DNA from: Adiantum capillus-veneris
Taxonomy: Eukaryota; Streptophyta; Polypodiopsida; Polypodiales; Pteridaceae
Direction of reading: 5' to 3'
Assembly: GCA_014529385.2 (NCBI GenBank)
Contig: CM043969.1
Location: forward strand, 66,474,676-66,538,675
Length of the DNA stretch: 64,000 nt
Part shown: piece after piece, positions 58,434-64,000 of the stretch
How the letters are laid out: each line of letters begins with the position of its first letter
Position numbering within the stretch: position 1 is the first letter of the stretch
Position numbers and translations under genes: made by a program
The notes under the pieces: generated by a model
What the model saw: only the letters and a program-made list of their open reading frames with translations
What the model was told of the DNA's origin: nothing
Databases searched by the model: none

Positions 58434-59260
58434 TTACTCCCTTGATTGGGAAGTTGAGGCTTCATGTCCAAAGCTACGTCGACAAAGAAGACTTTTTTAT
58501 CTTTCCTCTCCAACATGTGGATGTTATCCTAGGGGCACCATGGTTCAACCGCATGGCTATCAACATGAAGTTCCCTGAAAAGAGAATCTACTTCACCTAC
58601 AGGGAAAAGAGCATGTACATAGATGCTAACGAGTCGGGGAACACCATATCCCTGGTAAATATGCTTGATTTTAATAAGTCAACGAAAAGCTCTATTTTTG
58701 CGTATATGATTTTTGTTAGAGAATCTGTAAATGATTATAATGTTTTCACAAGTAGCAATAAAGGGAATAAAGAGAAATTAGAGTTGTCTAATTTCCTAAA
58801 TGGATTCCAAGATGTTTTCATTGATGACATCCCTAGTGAGCTACCTCCAAAACGAGGGGATGATGACCATGCAATAGAGCTCCTACTAGGAAGCTCACTG
58901 CCTAATAAACCTCCTTATTGAGTTTTACAAGCTCAACAAGAGTAGATCATGAGGCAAGTGCATGAATTGGTGGAAAAAGGGATGGTGAGGCCTAGCTCCT
59001 TTCCATTCTGTTCACCATTACTTTTAGTGCAAAAGAAAGATGACACATATCACATGTGTGTCGACTATAGAGCACTAAATAGGATCACTATTAAAAAAAA
59101 AAGATTTCTAGTGCCACAGGTAGAAGATCTATTTGATAAGTTACAAGTTTCGGCCTGAAAAATGCTCCAACCGCAATTAAACTCACGACAAACAAACATC
59201 TTCAGGCCAATCAAATTCTCTTGAGGAGCACAAGTGACACCTACAGGTAATCTTTCAAGT
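58434..59260 (+). pseudogene. B3 protease end and reverse transcriptase N-terminal part
   Basis: The frame continues [52 protein letters not shown] (58800s), a stop at 58918, then MVRPSSFPFCSPLLLVQKKD and [16 protein letters not shown]. After FDKLQ the palm is deleted; only a degraded GLKNAPTAIKL (for [12 protein letters not shown]) remains at 59157-59190 before the thumb. The FFDD box is absent. Confidence 0.85.
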
Positions 59261-59940
59261 TGTGAGAGAGAATAAGCTTTTCATTAATATAAAGAAAAGT
59301 GAATTTTTCCTACAAGAGATTCAATATTTAGGTCACATTATCTCTCAAGATGGCATCTATATGGATCCATCAAAGTTGGAGGTAATAAAATCATGGCCAA
59401 ATCCAAGAAATCTACATGAGCTAAGATATGTGTGCATGCTATAGACACTTCATAGTAAAATTTTCTCAAATAATAGGACCATTCCATGACTTATCAAAGA
59501 AGAATGTGAAGTACTCAAAGAACGAAGTGCTTTTGACAAGCTCAAAGAGAAGCTTACCTCCCAATCAATCCTTATGCTTCCGGATCTCTCAAAGCCATAA
59601 TGTGATGCTTGTGGTGATTGCTTTGGAGTAGTTTTGCTTCAAGAAAGACATGCCATAGCATATGAGAGCCGAAGGCTCAATGCCGATGAACAAGACTTGG
59701 GAATATACAAAAAAGAGCTTTTAGCTGTTCTACATGTCCTAGACACATGGAAGCACTATCTCTTGGGGGCTCCATTCATCCTACGAATGGATCATAAAGC
59801 CTCAAGAACTTCATGATGGAAACCAAGCTCTCTGACAAACAAATGAGGTGGGCAAATTTTTTTTCGCGATTTAAATTTCATATTGCTCACATTGCTGGCG
59901 AGCACAATCAAATGGTCGATGCACTTTCATGATGGCCAAG
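59261..59940 (+). pseudogene. B3 RT thumb and RNase H
   Basis: ENKLFINIKKSEFFLQEIQY, LGHIISQDGIYMDPSKLEV, FIVKFSQIIGPFHDL, then RNase H: CGDCFGVVLLQERHAIAYES, YKKELLAVLHVLDTWKHYLL and HIAGEHNQMVDALS. Frameshifts at about 59430, 59590 and 59810. Confidence 0.85.
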
Positions 59941-60800
59941 GGTAAATGTAGTGTCTATAACAACTCACAATGATCTATCTTTTATGATAGATGAGTATGC
60001 TACTGACCGAGACTTTAAGTACGTAACTACAGTCTTTGCATTAGGAAAAAAAAAAAAGAACCATTCACCTTGGAGGATGGTTATCTTCCAAACAAAAATA
60101 GGCTATGTGTTACTCACCCATACAATAAGAAGTCATGTATGGATCCCATGTTTTTCATCATGCGGAACAATAAAGGATTCCATAATCTACTCTTTAAAAT
60201 GCGGGGTATACCAAAAATTGAAATTTGATCGAGGGAAGAAACTTGGATTGTTTCACTCGACAGGTTTAGTAAGAAAAATACACTCTATGCCTGTCAAAAA
60301 GACTATTAAGGCACATCAACCGGCAACCCTCTTTAAATCTCAATTTTTCAAATATCATGGCTTGCCAACATCCATAGTGTCGAACAAAGATCCTAGAATG
60401 ACCAGTAATTTTTGGAGGGTCTCTTTGAGAATCTAGGAAGTAGATTAAATTTCTCTTTCGGCCTATCATCCACAAACGGATGATCAAAGTGAAATAACTA
60501 ATCTAATGATTCTTGAATCTATTAAAAGCCTAAGTCATGGAAGTACATCAACGTTCTCAATGAGTAAAGTACCTACCTCTTATAGAGTATGCGTACAATG
60601 ACATTGTACATACTTCTATGGGGAAAGCACCTTTCGAGGTGAAAGAGGGAAGATCCAAAAGTCCCTTACTACTTAGGGTACAAGGGAAGATCTTCGCTGC
60701 TGATGAATATAGCCGAGACTCACAAGAATCTTTTCCAAAGATTAAAGAGGTTATATCCATCTCAAAGCAAAGGCAAAAAGGATTGCTACTAATAAGCACA
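59941..60800 (+). pseudogene. B3 integrase
   Basis: TTHNDLSFMIDEYATDRDF, a decayed zinc region (CGVYQKLKFDRGKK, with the CxxC broken), a deletion that joins it to DRFSKK near 60262, then TIKAHQPATLFKSQFFKYHG and VSNKDPRMTSNFW with the second Asp as Asn. A frameshift follows, then AYHPQTDDQSEITN with the Glu, and the linker to 60800. Confidence 0.85.
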
Positions 60801-61270
60801 GAAGATCCTTAGCCTTTAAGAAAAATAATTGGGTCTTGCTAAAGTTTCTCAAGGCTCGTCTAAGGCATACTACGTGCAAGAATCCTACGGGCCACCAAGC
60901 GTATTATGCTAAACTAGCAAAAAGATACTATTGTCCATTTTAAATTCTTAAGCCATTACCAATTAAAGTTGCCCAACCATTGGCTCATGCACAATGTTTT
61001 CCATGAGAGCTTACTTAAGCCTTACAAAGGAGCACCACCAAAAGAAGCAATAGTTGCAAAACCTCCAAAAATCAAAGATCAAGGAAGAAGTACTTCAATT
61101 TGAGTCCATCATACAGAACATGAAGACAAGGTATTAAGAAACGGTAAGATTATCCGACGATATCTTATTAAGTTTAAGGATTATCCTTTTAAAGATGCTA
61201 GAGGGATGCAAGGAACCTAGCTTAAGGATAATATGATACTTGTCAATGCTTACAATGCTACACTAGAGTA
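60801..61270 (+). pseudogene. B3 integrase C-terminus and chromodomain-like tail
   Basis: [18 protein letters not shown], then the GPF region with frameshifts, LLKPYKGAPPKEAIV, and RRYLIKFKDYPFKDARGM near 61160-61210. The Trp of the final DARW is Gly. Confidence 0.8.
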
Positions 61271-61602
61271 AGCAAATGAAAATGCATTTTAAATGAACAA
61301 TGTTTTTGTCTTATAAGACTCATTCTCTTTCTTTTATTGTGCACAAAATTTAAGAAGTATGCATGCTTAGGATCATGTTTGTGCTGCGTCTCCCAAACAC
61401 CAAGTAGAACTTGTCACTCTACTTTGGAAGTATGATTTGGATTAAAGAGCAGACATGCTTGCGGCAGCTAAGTCTCTCGAGCACCAAATGGATTAGTCAT
61501 CCATGTCGTAGGGTAAAAAGGTATCCTCTACCTGCTAAGAAACATGGACTAATGACTAGGCTTTATCTTCTCTACCTCATAGTTGAGGACGACTATGATT
61601 TC
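61271..61602 (+). other. B3 3' untranslated region
   Basis: Collinear with B1 29634-29960. No coding motif. Confidence 0.6.
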
Positions 61603-61615
61603 AAGAGAGAGGTAA
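61603..61615 (+). other. B3 polypurine tract
   Basis: AAGAGAGAGGTAA before TGTCATAAATAT. Confidence 0.85.
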
Positions 61616-62411
61616 TGTCATAAATATAATATCTAACTTTACCAAATGATTTTCTCATATTAAAATGATCATTTAATATGGGAAAATAAAAGGGGAACAA
61701 GAGTTAGGACATAGATATGTGCTTTTAGACCTATCTCAAAAGGGAACCAAAAGGAGAAATGGTTGCATTTCAATAGGGGTCCAAAAGGAGACGGTCTACC
61801 AAAGAGCAATGTGCAATAAGTGTTTCTAGATTTACCTCAGCAAGGGACTAAGAGAAGAGATGGTTACATCTCAATAAGGGTCCAAAAGGAGGTAGTCTAT
61901 CAAAGAGAAACGTGCATCTAATGGAGTTTAAAAGACCTTAGGGTTAGCTTCATTAAAGACCTCCAAAGGTTAGTGTTAAAAAGTCCTTTGACCTAGGCAA
62001 GCTAGGACTGACCTTAAGGTGGGAATCCTACCCAAGCATGACGTGCTTGTTGTGTTTGCTAACTAAAGTGCTTAAAGTGTTTGTGTGAATCTTTCTTTTC
62101 CAAGCTTGAGGTGCTTCTCATCCTAAAATGACTAAGGTTCTTGAAGTGTTCAATTCAAACATTAACTCTGAAGAGGCATAAACGGTTTCCATGCTTAAAT
62201 AACTAGGTGCTTGAAGTGTTCAATTCAAACAGGATATCTTAAGAAGAATAAAAGACACATGTCAAGATCCTTCCCATGTGGCCCTCATGATGTGCTTGAA
62301 TCCTATTGGAAATGGGTCCAATGAGATTTTAGATGCATAAAAATAAATAATTAAGCTCTTTCTCCTAAAGAGGATAAAGAGAACACATGTCCAAATGATA
62401 ACATTAAATAA

Positions 62412-62472
<61 letters not shown>

Positions 62473-63204
62473 TGGACCAAGCATGAGAGGGGGTATACTC
62501 CCCCCCCCCCCCACATACACACACACACTCTCATTGTGTAAAGTGCAAAGTGCAAGAGCTCCATCTCCTTCTCCAAGCTTGTTGAGAAGTTGAGAGCCTA
62601 CACCAACAATCTTAGCTATGGAATGCAAATCCAACCAAGAGCCATGCTTCAATGCTTAAGCTTGCCATCTTCTTCATCTTCATTACTATGCTAAGCAAGA
62701 AGAGTGATGATAAGTGAGGAACTATTTCTTTCTCCTATGGATGATTCTTCTTCCTCTTCCCTACCCTCATTCCCCGCTAGCTCTCTCCACCTTTGAAGGT
62801 GTTTGAGGCCTTGGGACTGAGGCTTGGGATAGTTAATGCTTTTTGCAAAGCTTATGTTATGCTCGTGATGTATGAAGCTTTCCATCTTCATAGCATCACC
62901 AAGGTCACAAGGAACACAAAGATCGTATTATACTAAGACTCTCTTGATGGGAGAATCTATAATACAAACGTCTTTTGGAGGGAAGACTGGCTCCGAGTAA
63001 ATCCGGTCCTCAACTATTGTCATGTTCTCTAATACTCTCTCTCTTGCAAAAGTATTTTTCATGACAAGTTAATTAAGTACCATGTTTATGTTGCTACCAT
63101 CAATTAAGTTCACCCTCTATGTTCTCAAAGTGATCTCACAAAAATGCTCACTCTAATTCTCTCAATTCCGCTATTCTCAAAGTTCATAGGCCATTTCCAT
63201 TACA
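61616..63204 (+). repeat. B3 3' LTR (1589 bp)
   Basis: Starts TGTCATAAATATAATATC and ends CATTTCCATTACA. Clearly family B, but more diverged from B1 than the B1 LTRs are from each other; closest to inverted B2 and B4. Confidence 0.9.
62414..62467. repeat. (GA)n microsatellite in B3 LTR
   Basis: About 26 GA units, followed by a C-run (62502-62512) and a short CA run. Confidence 0.97.
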
Positions 63205-63353
63205 TATAATTTACAACGGTGTACCTCAAACTAAGTCCTTCTCAACCAAGATAATAGATCCCTGTTCAACTTACCCTATTGCAATGAACATGTCCAACCT
63301 TTCATAGACAACTTAAGGACCTCTCTTCTTAAGCAAGAAAAGAGAAACCAATA
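63205..63353 (-). other. B4 leader remnant
   Basis: Minus-strand sequence matches the B1 leader at 24363-24410 (GGTTTCTCTTTTCTTGCT, then GAGGTCCT). It is cut at 63205 by the end of the B3 LTR. Confidence 0.7.
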
Positions 63354-63366
63354 GCTCTGATATGAA
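63354..63366 (-). other. B4 primer-binding site, mutated
   Basis: TTCATATCAGAGC on the minus strand after the LTR end CATTACA, in place of TTGGTATCAGAGC. Confidence 0.75.
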
Positions 63367-64000
63367 TGTAATGAAAAAGCCCTATGAACTTTGAGAATAG
63401 CGGAATGAAGAGAATTAGAGTGAGCATTTTTATGAAACTACTTTGAGAACATAGAGGGTGAACTTAATTAGCGGTAGCAACATAACCGTAATACTTAATT
63501 AACTTGGCATGAACAATACTTTTGCAAGAGAGAGAGTTAGAGAACTTGACAACAGTTGAGGACCGGATTTATGTGGAGCCGGTTCCCCCTCCAATAGGCT
63601 TTTGTATTATAGATTCTACCATCAAGAGAGACTTGGTGCAATACAATCTTTGTGTTCCTTGTGACCAAGGTGATGCAATGAAGATGAAAAGCTTCACGCA
63701 TCACGAGCATAACATAATCTTTGTAAAAGCATTAACCATCCCTAGACTCAATCCCAAGGCCTCAAACATCTTCAAAGGTGGAGAGAACTAGCAGGGAATG
63801 AGGGTAGGGAAGAGGAAGAAGAAGTATTCGTAGAAGAAAGAAATAGTTCCTCACTTATCATCACTCTTCTTGCTTAGCATAGCATAATAGCATAGTAATG
63901 AAGATGAATAAGATGGCAAGCTTAAGCATTGAAGCATGGCTCTTGGTTGGATTTGCATTCCATAGCCAAGACTGTTGGTGTAGGCTCTCGGCTTTTCAAC
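63367..64000 (-). repeat. B4 5' LTR, cut by window edge
   Basis: The minus-strand LTR end is TTTTTCATTACA at 63367. It runs collinear with the B2 LTR 51715-52340 with few differences to the end of the window. Confidence 0.88.

Larger units (their letters stand above)
55950..63204 (+). mobile_element. Ty3/gypsy element B3, missing 5' LTR, with foreign insert
   Basis: Plus-strand family B member from mid-gag (55950) to 3' LTR (61616-63204). It starts directly beside the truncated RT of B2. About 1.5 kb of unrelated sequence interrupts the protease region (56912-58433). RT has lost its catalytic box. Otherwise the order equals B1. Confidence 0.9.

Overview
This window looks like intergenic nuclear DNA from a land plant with a repeat-rich, probably large genome. 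Nearly everything I can identify is LTR retrotransposon: Ty3/gypsy chromovirus-like elements with initiator-tRNA-Met type primer sites and chromodomain-like tails, Ty1/copia elements, one small hAT-type DNA transposon, and long CT/GA and CA/GT microsatellites. I see no intact host gene, no rRNA or tRNA gene and no CRISPR. I cannot name the species. All retroelement reading frames are broken by stops, frameshifts or deletions, so coding pieces are given as pseudogenes. Element names (A1, A2, B1-B4, C1-C4, D, E, copia-1, copia-2) are mine.

Region 1-15.7 kb. Element A1 (gypsy, minus strand, 2943-10281) sits inside an LTR of a second family, A2 (minus strand, split into 10282-10568 and 2710-2942). 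Part of another A2 LTR lies in inverted orientation at 945-1262. The 3' end of A1 is tandemly duplicated, and the second copy carries a 572-bp hAT-like insertion (4639-5210) with an 8-bp target duplication; the unoccupied site is preserved in the first copy. A third family, C, has long (about 0.94-1.3 kb) LTRs at 1-944 (minus), 11600-12773, 13502-14785 and 14786-15722 (plus), with an integrase/chromodomain remnant at 12926-13436.

Region 15.7-37 kb. After about 5.7 kb of microsatellite-rich unrecognised DNA comes a nest. An old minus-strand gypsy element D (about 36.75 to 21.43 kb) is split by a nearly complete gypsy element B1 (22745-31563, plus) inserted in its reverse transcriptase, and by a 3.2-kb internally deleted copia element (31759-34987, plus) with a perfect TTTTG target duplication.

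Region 37-51.7 kb. Two direct repeats of about 0.76 kb (37607-38390 and 44240-44996) bracket an AT-rich stretch with a diverged array of about 290-bp units and a gag remnant with two zinc knuckles (element E). A second copia element lies on the minus strand (46984-50502); its reverse transcriptase stops abruptly at a GT/GA microsatellite.

Region 51.7-64 kb. Two B-family gypsy elements meet head to head (B2 minus 51715-55900, B3 plus 55950-63204). B3 carries about 1.5 kb of foreign, partly GC-rich sequence containing a perfect 93-bp direct repeat. A fourth B-family LTR (minus) runs off the right edge from 63367.

Working together: gag, protease, reverse transcriptase/RNase H, integrase and chromodomain would form one replication and integration machinery per element, but no copy here keeps all of them. 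The window records successive insertion, duplication and decay.
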